This document shows, piece by piece, positions 1 through 6,944 of a DNA stretch of 9,088 nt (its first letter is position 1; each line of letters starts with the position of its first letter). Source of the DNA: an uncultured Collinsella sp. (GTDB lineage Bacteria > Actinomycetota > Coriobacteriia > Coriobacteriales > Coriobacteriaceae); NCBI GenBank assembly GCA_900555515.1, contig USLO01000065.1, forward strand, positions 1-9,088. Direction: 5' to 3'. The position numbers were made by a program, and so were the translations under genes. Below the pieces are notes generated by a model. It did no database searches and was not told where the DNA came from. It was given only the letters and a program-made list of their open reading frames with translations.

Positions 1-200
1 ATGGCGTTCTCCAAAAACGTCGTGCCGTTTTCCTCGGGGTCCTCAAAATCGCCCAGCTGGCCGAGCGCCACAAAGCGCACCTCGGGCATGACCTTGCCCA
101 AAATGGCCTCGATCTCGGTGAGCTTATGAGCGTTTCCGGTTGCCACGACGATGGTCGCCGCCGGGTCGAGGGTGTCGATGTCGATCTTCTCAAGTGCCAT
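1..200 (-). CDS. rdgB: XTP/dITP diphosphatase (RdgB/HAM1 family), N-terminal part, runs off the window
   Basis: RdgB-family enzymes hydrolyse non-canonical purine nucleoside triphosphates (ITP, dITP, XTP) to the monophosphate and pyrophosphate, keeping them out of DNA and RNA; they are cytosolic. Only the first 66 codons are inside the window. They show the family's N-terminal nucleotide-binding motif IVVATGNAHKLTE (about residues 17-29) and, near the edge, ENGTTFLENA, matching the family's E(D/N)GxTFxENA signature. The ATG at 198-200 has a strong Shine-Dalgarno AAGGAGG (207-213) six bases upstream. About 15 residues precede the core motif, a longer N-terminus than E. coli RdgB. It follows rph after 143 bp, a pairing common in actinobacteria and Firmicutes (murI-rph-rdgB). 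The C-terminal half was not seen, so integrity is unknown. Confidence 0.93.
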   Translation of the reverse strand, partial: MALEKIDIDTLDPAATIVVATGNAHKLTEIEAILGKVMPEVRFVALGQLGDFEDPEENGTTFLENA

Positions 201-322
201 AACTGGCCTCCTTGTCTCTATAGCAATGCCGCGCCGAGGGCGACGAGGGCCTCTGCCTCTCCCCTCTCAATCAACGGCAGTCTTGTGTCTAGACGTCTCC
301 GCAGATGAAACCTACCAAAATA

Positions 323-345
323 AACCTGTCCCTTTTTGGCAGGTT
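323..345 (-). terminator. weak hairpin at the rph stop codon, possible terminator
   Basis: On the minus strand AACCTG and CAGGTT pair across an 11-base loop, overlapping the rph stop codon and followed by TATTTT. The six-pair stem is short and the T-run is interrupted, so at best it is a leaky terminator or attenuator before rdgB. It could equally be part of a dispersed GGGACAGGTTTAT-type intergenic sequence. Confidence 0.3.
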
Positions 346-1069
346 AGGCAAGGGCTTGGCGCTGAAGCTCGATGAGCTCGGCGATGCCTTTGTCGCCCAG
401 GTCGAGCAAGGCGTTGAGGCGTTTGCGGTCGAAGGGCGCCTGCTCGCCGGTACCCTGAAGCTCGATCATCTCGCCGGAATCAGTGGCGACGAGGTTCATG
501 TCGACCTCGGCGTGGCTGTCCTCGGAATAATCGAGGTCGAGCAGGGTGTTGCCGTCGACGACACCCATAGAAATCGCGGCAACCTGGCCCGTGAGCGGGA
601 TGCGCTCAATCTTGCCTGCCTCGACCCACATGGCGAGGGCGTCGTGCAGCGCCACCCAGGCGCCGGTGATGCTCGCTGTACGCGTGCCGCCATCGGCCTG
701 AATCACATCGCAGTCGACGGTGACGGTGTACTCGCCGAGCGCCTTCATGTTGACGACGGTACGCAGGCTGCGGCCAATGAGGCGCTCGATCTCCATGGAG
801 CGACCCTTGCGGTTGGCGTGCTCGCGCTTGCAGCGCTTGCCGGTCGACGCCGGCAGCATGGCGTATTCCGCGGTCACCCAGCCGGCCTTAGCTCCCTTTC
901 GCCAGCCCGGCACGCCCTCCTCGATAGTGGCGGCGCACAGCACGCGCGTGTCGCCGAACTCGGCCAAACACGAGCCGTGGGCGTGCTTCATAACGCCACG
1001 AGTAAGCTTGATGGGGCGCAGCTCATCGGCGGCGCGGCCGTTGGCGCGGTTGACCTGCATGTACTCCAT
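344..1069 (-). CDS. rph: ribonuclease PH
   Basis: RNase PH is a phosphate-dependent 3'-5' exoribonuclease that trims tRNA precursors to their mature 3' end; it works as a hexameric ring in the cytosol. The 241-residue product has the usual family length. Visible signatures are GDTRVLCAAT (39-48), GWVTAEYAMLP (63-73), the arginine-rich RLIGRSLRTVV segment (96-106), the phosphate-binding GGTRTASITGA (127-137) and LDLDYSEDSHAEVDMN (177-192) with the catalytic acidic residues. The ATG at 1069 has AAAGGA seven bases upstream. An in-frame ATG three codons later (1060) has GGAG only three bases away, so 1069 is preferred but not certain. It lies 55 bp after murI and 143 bp before rdgB, all co-directional. 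No missing residues or frame damage are seen. Confidence 0.97.
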   Translation of the reverse strand: MEYMQVNRANGRAADELRPIKLTRGVMKHAHGSCLAEFGDTRVLCAATIEEGVPGWRKGAKAGWVTAEYAMLPASTGKRCKREHANRKGRSMEIERLIGRSLRTVVNMKALGEYTVTVDCDVIQADGGTRTASITGAWVALHDALAMWVEAGKIERIPLTGQVAAISMGVVDGNTLLDLDYSEDSHAEVDMNLVATDSGEMIELQGTGEQAPFDRKRLNALLDLGDKGIAELIELQRQALA

Positions 1070-1124
1070 AGAAATATCCTTTCGGCAAAAGATGTGGCGA
1101 AGGCTTTGGTCGGTGACCTTACAT

Positions 1125-2009
1125 CTATTTCAGCTCATCGATATCGATATGCTCAATGCTCTTGAGCGGCTGACCAAAGATAAAGCTGCCCGCCACCGCA
1201 AACTCGGCAATGTTATCGGCCGTCGTCGCAAAGCGATGCTGCGGCTCGGCTGCGTCGCCCGCCAGCTGCTCGCGGCGCGTGAGGATATCGGTCAGCTCGC
1301 GCGTGGTCTCCTCGGCGGAGCTCACCACGCGCACTCCGGGACCCAGCGCATGGCGGATAGGCCCCACGAGCAGCGGGAAATGCGTGCAGCCAAGCACCAC
1401 GGTATCGATACCGTGGTCGCGCAGCGGCTCAACCGTGGCACCCACCAGCGCACGCACGGCAGGCGTATCGAAGATGTCCTCGTTCTCGAGCCACTGCTCT
1501 TGCAGATGTGCGCCCGAGGCGAGCTCGTGTTCGACAACCTCGACAAAGCTCGAGGCAGGACAGCCGTATACATCGACGCCGGCATCCAGGTCCTGAATGG
1601 CACGCGTGTAGGCGCCCGAGCGGATGGTGAGGTTGGTGGCAAGCACGCCCACCCGGCGCGTGCGGGTGCTGTTGATTGCCGCGCGGGCGCCCGGTGCGAT
1701 CACACCGATCACGGGAACGTCGAGCACCTGCTGGGCCAGACGCAAGGCCGCAGCGGTCGCCGTGTTGCAGGCGATGACCATAATCTTGACGTCGTGCTTC
1801 GAAAGCCAACGACCCGCCTGCAACGCAAACGAGCGCACTTCATCCTCGGTGCGGGTGCCGTAGGGGCAGCGCTTGGTGTCACCAAAGTAGTAGACGGACT
1901 CGTGCGGCAGCGCCGTCGCGATGGCGCGCGCAACCGTCAGACCGCCCAAACCAGAATCGAACACGCCAATCGGGCGCGTGTCGCCTGCCGGATTCTCGAT
2001 ATCGGACAT
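1125..2009 (-). CDS. murI: glutamate racemase
   Basis: MurI converts L-glutamate to D-glutamate, which MurD adds as residue 2 of the peptidoglycan stem peptide. The 294-residue protein has the full aspartate/glutamate racemase set: PIGVFDSGLGGLTV (13-26) with D18 and S19, YFGDTKRCPYG (41-51), the first catalytic cysteine in ACNTATA (C81) and the second in LGCTHFPLL (C208, with H210). Length is slightly above the usual 260-280 residues, from a ten-residue N-terminal lead and a C-terminal tail. The ATG has a GGTGA-type Shine-Dalgarno ending four bases before it, and no other in-frame start fits. It lies 51 bp after the HAD phosphatase gene and 55 bp before rph. Sharing a likely transcription unit with murE supports a role in wall-precursor supply. 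No cofactor site is expected, as this family is PLP-independent. Confidence 0.97.
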   Translation of the reverse strand: MSDIENPAGDTRPIGVFDSGLGGLTVARAIATALPHESVYYFGDTKRCPYGTRTEDEVRSFALQAGRWLSKHDVKIMVIACNTATAAALRLAQQVLDVPVIGVIAPGARAAINSTRTRRVGVLATNLTIRSGAYTRAIQDLDAGVDVYGCPASSFVEVVEHELASGAHLQEQWLENEDIFDTPAVRALVGATVEPLRDHGIDTVVLGCTHFPLLVGPIRHALGPGVRVVSSAEETTRELTDILTRREQLAGDAAEPQHRFATTADNIAEFAVAGSFIFGQPLKSIEHIDIDELK

Positions 2010-2060
2010 TACCTCACCAGTCTCTCTCGAAAAGACATGTCCACGTGCGGCGACGCCGCG

Positions 2061-2972
2061 CTACGAACGCGCCGCGACCAGCAGCTCTGCCGTCGCCGCC
2101 CAACCGTCGACAATTTTGCCGCGCGTAACGAAAGCGTTCTCGCAAGCAGCCAGGAACTCGGGCGCGCCGGCGCTCGTCAGGCCATTCTCGACCAGGCAGA
2201 ACGTGCCCACGTGATCGGCCATGTAGAAGTCGGACTCAGAGTCGCCGAGCGCGAGCGTCTCCTCGCGCTCGATCCCTAGATGTTCGCAGAAGCGCGCAAT
2301 GGCAACGCCCTTGTTGAGACCCGCCGGATTGATGTTGAAGGCGCGACCGTCCTCGACGCGATCGAGCTCGAGCGTCGTCGGCTTGGACAGGTGAGTCAGA
2401 TGGCCGTTGCAAGCCCAGATCAGACCGCAGCCGGCCTCGTCCAGGATGGCCTGGACCTCATCGTCGGGCACATCGCCGCGCATGCCGACGGTGACCTCAC
2501 GGTATTTGTAGCCGGTCGACATGTCGTTGTGGTACTCGATCTTGTGCGGCCAGCGGGCAAGGATCTTCTCGCACACGCCGGTCTGCTCGATCACCTGGTG
2601 CGGAGTAAGGCCGCAGGCGGGGTCGTAAGGCATGTCGCCGGTCAGATACTCCCAATCGTTGGCTTTGAGGTCGTACATGACTAGGCCGCCCATCTCACCA
2701 ATGTAGGAGTTGAGGCCGAGCACGCGCGCGTCCTCGTGGATCATGGTACGGTTGCGGCCCGAGGTGGGAACCACCTGAATACCAGCGCGAGCGAGCGCCA
2801 CGACGGCCTCGACGAGTTTGGTCGAGGGGTTGCCGTCGTTGTCGCGCAGCACGCACGAGCCGGGTGCGAGCATGGTGGCGTCCAGGTCGGTAAAGACGTA
2901 CTTGACCTTGGCCAAGCGCTCGCGCATCTCGCCCGAAAGCTCAGCGACGGTCGGCAGGGTGTTGTGGGACAT
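2061..2972 (-). CDS. HAD-superfamily phosphatase with a C2-type cap, substrate unknown
   Basis: All four HAD phosphatase motifs are present in the 303-residue product: motif I VFTDLDATML with nucleophile D29 and acid/base D31, motif II PTSGR (69-73), motif III lysine K221 in GLNKGVAIA, and motif IV LGDSESDFYMAD (242-253) binding magnesium. The long insert between motifs II and III (about 75-215) is a C2-type cap, placing it near the Cof/sucrose-phosphatase/mannosyl-3-phosphoglycerate-phosphatase group, so a sugar phosphate or phosphorylated small metabolite is a plausible substrate. Neither signal peptide nor membrane segment is seen; it should be cytosolic. Start ATG at 2972 has GGAG five bases upstream. 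It lies between murE (113 bp) and murI (51 bp) on the same strand, which hints at a cell-wall or nucleotide-sugar role, but the sequence alone does not prove one. Family call is firm; specific function is unknown. Confidence 0.9.
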   Translation of the reverse strand: MSHNTLPTVAELSGEMRERLAKVKYVFTDLDATMLAPGSCVLRDNDGNPSTKLVEAVVALARAGIQVVPTSGRNRTMIHEDARVLGLNSYIGEMGGLVMYDLKANDWEYLTGDMPYDPACGLTPHQVIEQTGVCEKILARWPHKIEYHNDMSTGYKYREVTVGMRGDVPDDEVQAILDEAGCGLIWACNGHLTHLSKPTTLELDRVEDGRAFNINPAGLNKGVAIARFCEHLGIEREETLALGDSESDFYMADHVGTFCLVENGLTSAGAPEFLAACENAFVTRGKIVDGWAATAELLVAARS

Positions 2973-3005
2973 GGTTACTCCGTTTACGTAGAAGGGGCTT
3001 CTGGT

Positions 3006-3070
3006 CTTAGGCGGCGCGCCTCGCTTGAAGGGAAACGCGCTTGCAGCGACAGCGCACTAAGGGCGCCGCC
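3006..3070. repeat. imperfect inverted repeats in the murE-HAD spacer
   Basis: GGCGGCGC (3010-3017) pairs with GCGCCGCC (3063-3070), and CTTAG (3006-3010) can pair with CTAAG (3057-3061); the two pairings partly compete. No T-run follows on either strand, so this is not a standard intrinsic terminator. It may simply stabilise or punctuate the mRNA between murE and the phosphatase gene. No promoter is evident in this spacer. Confidence 0.25.
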
Positions 3071-3085
3071 GCCATCATGGTTCGA

Positions 3086-4648
3086 TTAGTCAAACTGGGT
3101 AACATCGATCAGGCGATTGGCCAGCGAAAGGTCGCTCTCGATGGGCACGAACTCGTCGCCCACGTGCATGAGCTCCTCGTCACCCTTTGCCAGCAGCAGA
3201 ACAATGGTGGGAGCATCGGGGTTGACATACTCCTCGCGCGCCGCCTTGAACGCCGCATGCACAGCGGCTTCGCGATCGAGGATGATCTTGTTCGGCGTAT
3301 CGTCGGGAACATGTTCGGCAAGCTCGCGACAGACCTTCATCGGGTCCTCGCGAGCCGGGTCCTCGTTGGCAAAGATCATCAGGTCAGAATATGGTGCGGC
3401 CTCGCGCGGAAGCTGCTCGCGGCGCTCCTGTGCCTTGCCGCCGGCAGCGCCAAACACTGCGATGACCGGGCTGGCGGGAAACGCGCGCTTCACCGACGAG
3501 AAAAGCGAGCGGAACGAAAGCTGGTTGTGCGCATAGTCGACGACGCAGATCACGCGGCCGTCCTTCGACTCCACGACCTCCATACGGCCCGGCACACGCA
3601 GTTTGGAGAGGCCCTTCTTGATGGCATCGATACCGATGCCAATCTCGCGCGCGGCGGCGATAGCGACCAGCGCGTTCTCCACGTTAAAGTCGCCCGCGAT
3701 GCCCAGCAGGACCTTCTCCCCCGCCTCGGACTCGCCGGCACACAGGCCATGCAAGTTGAACTCGATGCTAAAGCCGACCATGCGCACGTCGCTCGCCCAC
3801 AGGCTTGCCTCGGGATGCTCGACGCCAACGGTCACCAAGTGCTCGGCCGTCGACGCTGCCTCCAGCACACGGTCAACCTCTTCGGTGCCCAGATTCACCA
3901 CGGCGGTCTTCGCCTGGTCAAAGATCCTGAGTTTGCTCTCAAAATAATCCTCAAACGTGGGATGTTCGATCGGCGAGATGTGGTCACGACCAATGTTGAG
4001 GAAGCACGCCACGTCAAACGGCAAGTTCTCGACGCGCTGGTACTTGAGCGCCTGGCTCGATACCTCCATGACCATGGACTGGCGACCGGACGTGCGGCAG
4101 TTGGCAATATGGCGCCAGACCTCGGGGGCCTCGGGCGTGGTGTTGGTGCTCTCGTAGCACTCGATACCATCGTCGGTGTTCACTGAGCCGATCATGCCGC
4201 AGGACTCGCCCGCCGCTTTGATGATGGACTGGAGCATAAAAGCGGCCGTGGTCTTTCCCTTGGTACCGGTGATACCCACGATCTTGACGTCGTGGTCGGG
4301 ACGGTCGTAGACCTCCGGCGGCAACAGGGCCATGGCCGTGCGAACGCTATCAACAACCAGCATCGCAGCACCGCTCTCCTGCGCCAGCGGCTCCAGAGAC
4401 TCGACCAGTGACTCCTCGCACACAAATGCGACGGCGCCCGCATCGAGCGCCATGCTCAAAAACGCGGGCTTAAAGGCAGCACCTTTACAGAAGAACACGT
4501 CACCTGCCGAAACCGCGCGCGAATCAAACGAGCAACCGGTCACGGCACGCTCGTCAACCTGCTCTGATGCGCGCAGCTCGCCGCACACATTGAGAAGCTT
4601 GGCAAGCGTATCGACCGTGGTCACGGTCGCGGAATCCGAATGGTGCAT
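3086..4648 (-). CDS. murE: UDP-N-acetylmuramoyl-tripeptide synthetase MurE, L-lysine-type by motif
   Basis: MurE adds the third, usually diamino, residue to UDP-MurNAc-L-Ala-D-Glu using ATP, in the cytosol. The 520-residue protein has the Mur ligase layout: N-terminal UDP-binding region with SFDSRAV (40-46) and FFCKGAAFK (52-60); central ATPase domain with P-loop GTKGKTT (128-134), STNTTPEA (167-174), EVSSQAL (195-201), LNIGRDHISPIEHP (217-230) and the probable carbamylated lysine K239 in FESKLRIF; C-terminal domain with RVPGRMEV (351-358) and DYAHN (371-375). The specificity region reads NEDPAREDP (428-436) instead of the DNPR motif of meso-diaminopimelate enzymes. With DYAHN and FGAAGGKAQERR it resembles the L-lysine-adding enzymes of streptococci. 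Ornithine as substrate cannot be excluded. ATG at 4648 has AAAGGTGA just upstream. It probably heads the murE-HAD-murI-rph-rdgB unit. Confidence 0.95.
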   Translation of the reverse strand: MHHSDSATVTTVDTLAKLLNVCGELRASEQVDERAVTGCSFDSRAVSAGDVFFCKGAAFKPAFLSMALDAGAVAFVCEESLVESLEPLAQESGAAMLVVDSVRTAMALLPPEVYDRPDHDVKIVGITGTKGKTTAAFMLQSIIKAAGESCGMIGSVNTDDGIECYESTNTTPEAPEVWRHIANCRTSGRQSMVMEVSSQALKYQRVENLPFDVACFLNIGRDHISPIEHPTFEDYFESKLRIFDQAKTAVVNLGTEEVDRVLEAASTAEHLVTVGVEHPEASLWASDVRMVGFSIEFNLHGLCAGESEAGEKVLLGIAGDFNVENALVAIAAAREIGIGIDAIKKGLSKLRVPGRMEVVESKDGRVICVVDYAHNQLSFRSLFSSVKRAFPASPVIAVFGAAGGKAQERREQLPREAAPYSDLMIFANEDPAREDPMKVCRELAEHVPDDTPNKIILDREAAVHAAFKAAREEYVNPDAPTIVLLLAKGDEELMHVGDEFVPIESDLSLANRLIDVTQFD

Positions 4649-4682
4649 CTTTCACCTTTCTCAGCCATTTGGCAGGGACGGT

Positions 4683-4711
4683 TTTATAGTAACTGAAACG
4701 CACCCACGCAA
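4683..4711 (-). promoter_or_regulatory. candidate promoter for the murE unit
   Basis: On the minus strand a -35-like TTGCGT (4706-4711) and a -10-like TATAAA (4683-4688) are separated by exactly 17 bases, with the murE ATG about 35 bases beyond the -10. The -35 overlaps the T-run of the asnB terminator, so one unit ends where the next begins. The -10 matches consensus at five of six bases, the -35 at three of six. Confidence 0.5.
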
Positions 4712-4734
4712 AAACGGCTCCCGGAGGAGCCGTT
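4709..4734 (-). terminator. intrinsic terminator of asnB
   Basis: On the minus strand AACGGCTCC and GGAGCCGTT form a perfect nine-pair GC-rich stem closed by a TCCG loop, followed by a T-run that begins in the stem (TTTTTG). It starts 25 bases after the asnB stop codon and should separate asnB from murE transcription. Confidence 0.9.
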
Positions 4735-4759
4735 ACGTGCAGGCGTTCGTAAGCCGAGG

Positions 4760-6640
4760 CTAGGCAGCCTGAACAGCGGGCTGGTCCTCGTCGATAAAGA
4801 AGCGCTTGTACCACACCAGGAACACGAGCGGCGTATAGATCTTGCGCTGGAAATCGCCCTTGCCCGCAAAGTGCAGATCGAGCAGGTGCATGAGCTCGTC
4901 GGTATCGAAGAACTCGCTTGCCCACGGCGCGGTGAAGTACTCCTTGACATAGTCGTACCACTTTTGCTCGCGCAGCCAGTAGACAATCGGCACAGGGAAG
5001 CCCACCTTGGGGCGGGTGGCCCACTCATCGGGCAGCGACTTGTTGGCAGCGTGGCGGAGTACCTGTTTGTTGCCGTTCTCGTTGATGCGGTAGCGATCGG
5101 GAATGTGCTCGGCGAACTCCATGACTTTGCGGTCCAGGAAGGGCACGCGCAGCTCCAGCGAGTGCGCCATGCACATCTTGTCAGCCTTGAGCAGAATGTC
5201 GCCCGGGAGCCACATGTTCATGTCCAGGTACTGCTTCTTGACCAGCTCGGGCTGACCCTTCACGCGCGCATAGATGGGAGCGGCAAGCTCAAAGGCGCCA
5301 TCGCCGGTGTTGTACTCGGGCTTGAGCACGCCGTCGACCTCGCGCTCCGGCCATACCAGAGCCTGTCCCAGGAACGACTTCTCGGGGATCTCGGCACCCT
5401 TGACCAGGAAGTTATGTCCCTTGAAGTACGGCATATGCAGCGCCAGGTTACCGAGCGCGCGACGGATGGGCAGCGGCACCATCTTTTTGTACTTGCGCAC
5501 CGGGACCGTATCCTCGTAGTAGGCGTAGCCACCAAAGAGTTCGTCGGCGCCTTCGCCCGAAAGTACGACGGTGACGTCCTTGCGGGCCATCTCGGCCAAG
5601 AACCACAGCGGCACGGAAGACAGGTTGGACTGCGGCTCGTCCATGTGATACTGGATGTCCTCGAGCGCACCGAAGAACTCGTCGGCGGTAATCATCTTGC
5701 GAACGTTCTCGACGCCGAGCTTATCGGAAAGCTCCTTGGCGTAGTTGGTCTCGTTGAAGTTCTTGTAGTCGAAGCCCACCGAGAAGGTCTTGTCGGGCAT
5801 GAGGCAAGCGGCGATGTAGCTGGAGTCGACGCCACCGGAGAGGAACGACGCGACCTTGACGTCGGCGATGCGATGGGCCTCGACGCTCTCGTGCACGACC
5901 TCGTCCAGCTCATCGACATACTCTTCGAACGGCTTCTCGACGGCAGAGTAATCGCAATCCCAGTAGCGCTCGATGTTCATCTTGCCGGTCGAGATATCGA
6001 CGGTAAAGTAGTGCGCCGGCGGCAGCTTGTAGACACCCTCGAAGAAGGTCTCCTCAGTCGCCGAATACTGCAGCGTCATGTACGGACGCAGAGCCTTTTT
6101 GTTGACCGCCTTGTGGAAGTGCGGGTAGTCCAGGAAGCTCTTGATCTCGGAACCAAAGAGCACGCCCGGAGCGCCGTCGCCCGCATCGGCCATGGGATAG
6201 TAGTAGAGCGGCTTGATGCCAAAGATGTCGCGGGCGCCAAAAAGCTTGTTCTTCTTTTTGTCCCAGATGACGAAGGCGTACATACCGCGCAGACGATCGA
6301 GTACGGCCTCGCCCCACTCTTCGTAGCCGTGCAGGAGGCTCTCAGTGTCGGCGCCGCAGTGGAACTTATAGCCCTTGGCCTCGAGCTCGGAGCGAAGCTC
6401 CTGGAAGTTGTAGATCTCGCCGTTGAATACGATGACGACGCTGCCGTCCTCATTGGCCATGGGCTGAGCGCCGGCCTCGGTCAGGTCGAGGATCGACAGG
6501 CGGCGGAAGCCCAGGGCAACGCGGCCGTCGATAAACTGGCCGCCCATGTCGGGACCACGATGGACGATGCGGTCCATCATCTTGGTGAGCACCTCGGATT
6601 GGTTATCCGTCCCACCGACAAAACCGACAAAACCGCACAT
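4760..6640 (-). CDS. asnB: asparagine synthetase, glutamine-hydrolysing, long form
   Basis: AsnB makes asparagine from aspartate, glutamine and ATP: an N-terminal glutaminase releases ammonia that is channelled to a C-terminal synthetase. The 626-residue product begins MCGFVGF, so the nucleophile Cys2 is exposed after Met removal. The class II amidotransferase half shows HRGPD (27-31), RRLSILDL (46-53), NGEIYN (73-78) and GADTE (96-100). The synthetase half has the ATP pyrophosphatase loop SGGVDSS (268-274), LSGEGADELFGGY (360-372) and KADKMCMAHSLELRVPFLD (485-503). The length matches the roughly 630-residue group that includes B. subtilis AsnB and corynebacterial LtsA rather than the 554-residue E. 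coli AsnB. Some members of that group amidate peptidoglycan diaminopimelate, but the MurE here argues against that substrate. The start ATG has GAGGGG seven bases upstream. It is monocistronic by its terminator. Confidence 0.96.
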   Translation of the reverse strand: MCGFVGFVGGTDNQSEVLTKMMDRIVHRGPDMGGQFIDGRVALGFRRLSILDLTEAGAQPMANEDGSVVIVFNGEIYNFQELRSELEAKGYKFHCGADTESLLHGYEEWGEAVLDRLRGMYAFVIWDKKKNKLFGARDIFGIKPLYYYPMADAGDGAPGVLFGSEIKSFLDYPHFHKAVNKKALRPYMTLQYSATEETFFEGVYKLPPAHYFTVDISTGKMNIERYWDCDYSAVEKPFEEYVDELDEVVHESVEAHRIADVKVASFLSGGVDSSYIAACLMPDKTFSVGFDYKNFNETNYAKELSDKLGVENVRKMITADEFFGALEDIQYHMDEPQSNLSSVPLWFLAEMARKDVTVVLSGEGADELFGGYAYYEDTVPVRKYKKMVPLPIRRALGNLALHMPYFKGHNFLVKGAEIPEKSFLGQALVWPEREVDGVLKPEYNTGDGAFELAAPIYARVKGQPELVKKQYLDMNMWLPGDILLKADKMCMAHSLELRVPFLDRKVMEFAEHIPDRYRINENGNKQVLRHAANKSLPDEWATRPKVGFPVPIVYWLREQKWYDYVKEYFTAPWASEFFDTDELMHLLDLHFAGKGDFQRKIYTPLVFLVWYKRFFIDEDQPAVQAA

Positions 6641-6691
6641 ATACTATCCCCTCTGCTGTTGCTGGGTATCAAATCGAATCAGTAGCTTTTG

Positions 6692-6697
6692 AGTATA
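6692..6697 (-). promoter_or_regulatory. possible -10 element of asnB
   Basis: TATACT on the minus strand lies about 50 bases upstream of the asnB ATG. No good -35 hexamer is visible 16-18 bases further upstream, so this is only a candidate. The region 6641-6827 between asnB and the tRNA holds the upstream sequences of both divergent genes and no open reading frame of note. Confidence 0.3.
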
Positions 6698-6808
6698 CCC
6701 GAGGGCGTAAAGAGGGACGGAATGTTCAGGCAATCTCAACTGAATCAGCTCCGCGCCGACACGCGCCGGTTACCTTTAATGGATATGAGGTGAATGGGGC
6801 GATTGTTT

Positions 6809-6817
6809 TGCTATACT
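6809..6817 (+). promoter_or_regulatory. extended -10 promoter of tRNA-Val
   Basis: TGCTATACT is an extended -10 element (TG, one base, TATACT at 6812-6817). Transcription would start only a few bases before the mature tRNA 5' end at 6828. No clear -35 is present, which the TG extension can compensate for. Confidence 0.55.
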
Positions 6818-6827
6818 CTCTCCGCAC

Positions 6828-6903
6828 GGGCGATTGGCGCAACGGTTAGCGCAGGTGCTTTACACGCACAAGGCTGGGGGTTCGAATCCCTCATCGCCCA
6901 CCA
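6828..6903 (+). tRNA. tRNA-Val (anticodon UAC), CCA encoded
   Basis: The 76 bases fold as a standard cloverleaf. The acceptor stem GGGCGAT pairs with ATCGCCC, and the D stem GCGC pairs with GCGC around an eight-base loop containing GG. The anticodon loop is TTTACAC with anticodon TAC at 6861-6863, a five-base variable region follows, and the T arm has loop TTCGAAT. Discriminator A73 and a genomically encoded CCA finish the gene. UAC reads valine codons. The anticodon stem has one apparent mismatch (G27 opposite A43) at its outer end; the other stems are intact. It is the only evident plus-strand gene, divergent from asnB, with its own extended -10 promoter and a hairpin terminator ten bases after the CCA. 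Its last 18 bases plus one flanking base recur 185 bp downstream. Confidence 0.95.
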
Positions 6904-6904
6904 C
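6886..6904 (+). repeat. direct repeat copy 1: 3' end of tRNA-Val
   Basis: ATCCCTCATCGCCCACCAC, the 3' part of the tRNA plus one following base, recurs exactly at 7071-7089. Duplication of a tRNA 3' end is the classic footprint of site-specific integration (attL/attR), but it could also be the residue of a lost tandem tRNA gene. Confidence 0.8.
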
Positions 6905-6912
6905 GGAATTGG

Positions 6913-6944
6913 AAACGGTCCTCGAAAGGGGACCGTTTTTATTT
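6913..6944 (+). terminator. intrinsic terminator of tRNA-Val
   Basis: An eleven-pair stem (6913-6923 with 6928-6938, one G-U pair) closed by a GAAA tetraloop is followed by TTATTT. It stands ten bases after the encoded CCA. The A-rich foot of the stem could also let it work on the minus strand. Confidence 0.9.

Noticed and set aside
305..2279. Long plus-strand frames (305-1165 and 720-2279) opposite rph and murI
   Set aside because: They lie antisense to two clear enzyme genes with complete motifs and overlap each other in different frames; high GC content produces such open shadows. No recognisable motif or ribosome site supports them.
3041..4186. 381-codon plus-strand frame opposite murE
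   Set aside because: It is fully antisense to murE and shows no domain; the mirrored frame of a high-GC gene explains it.
4760..6640. AsnB considered as a peptidoglycan (DAP) amidating enzyme
   Set aside because: Length fits the group that includes such enzymes, but the MurE here predicts no diaminopimelate, and a terminator separates asnB from murE. Ordinary asparagine synthesis is the safer call.
4871..6685. 604-codon plus-strand frame opposite asnB
   Set aside because: It mirrors asnB for almost its full length, with Val/Leu/Asp-rich sequence typical of antisense shadows, and asnB is beyond doubt.
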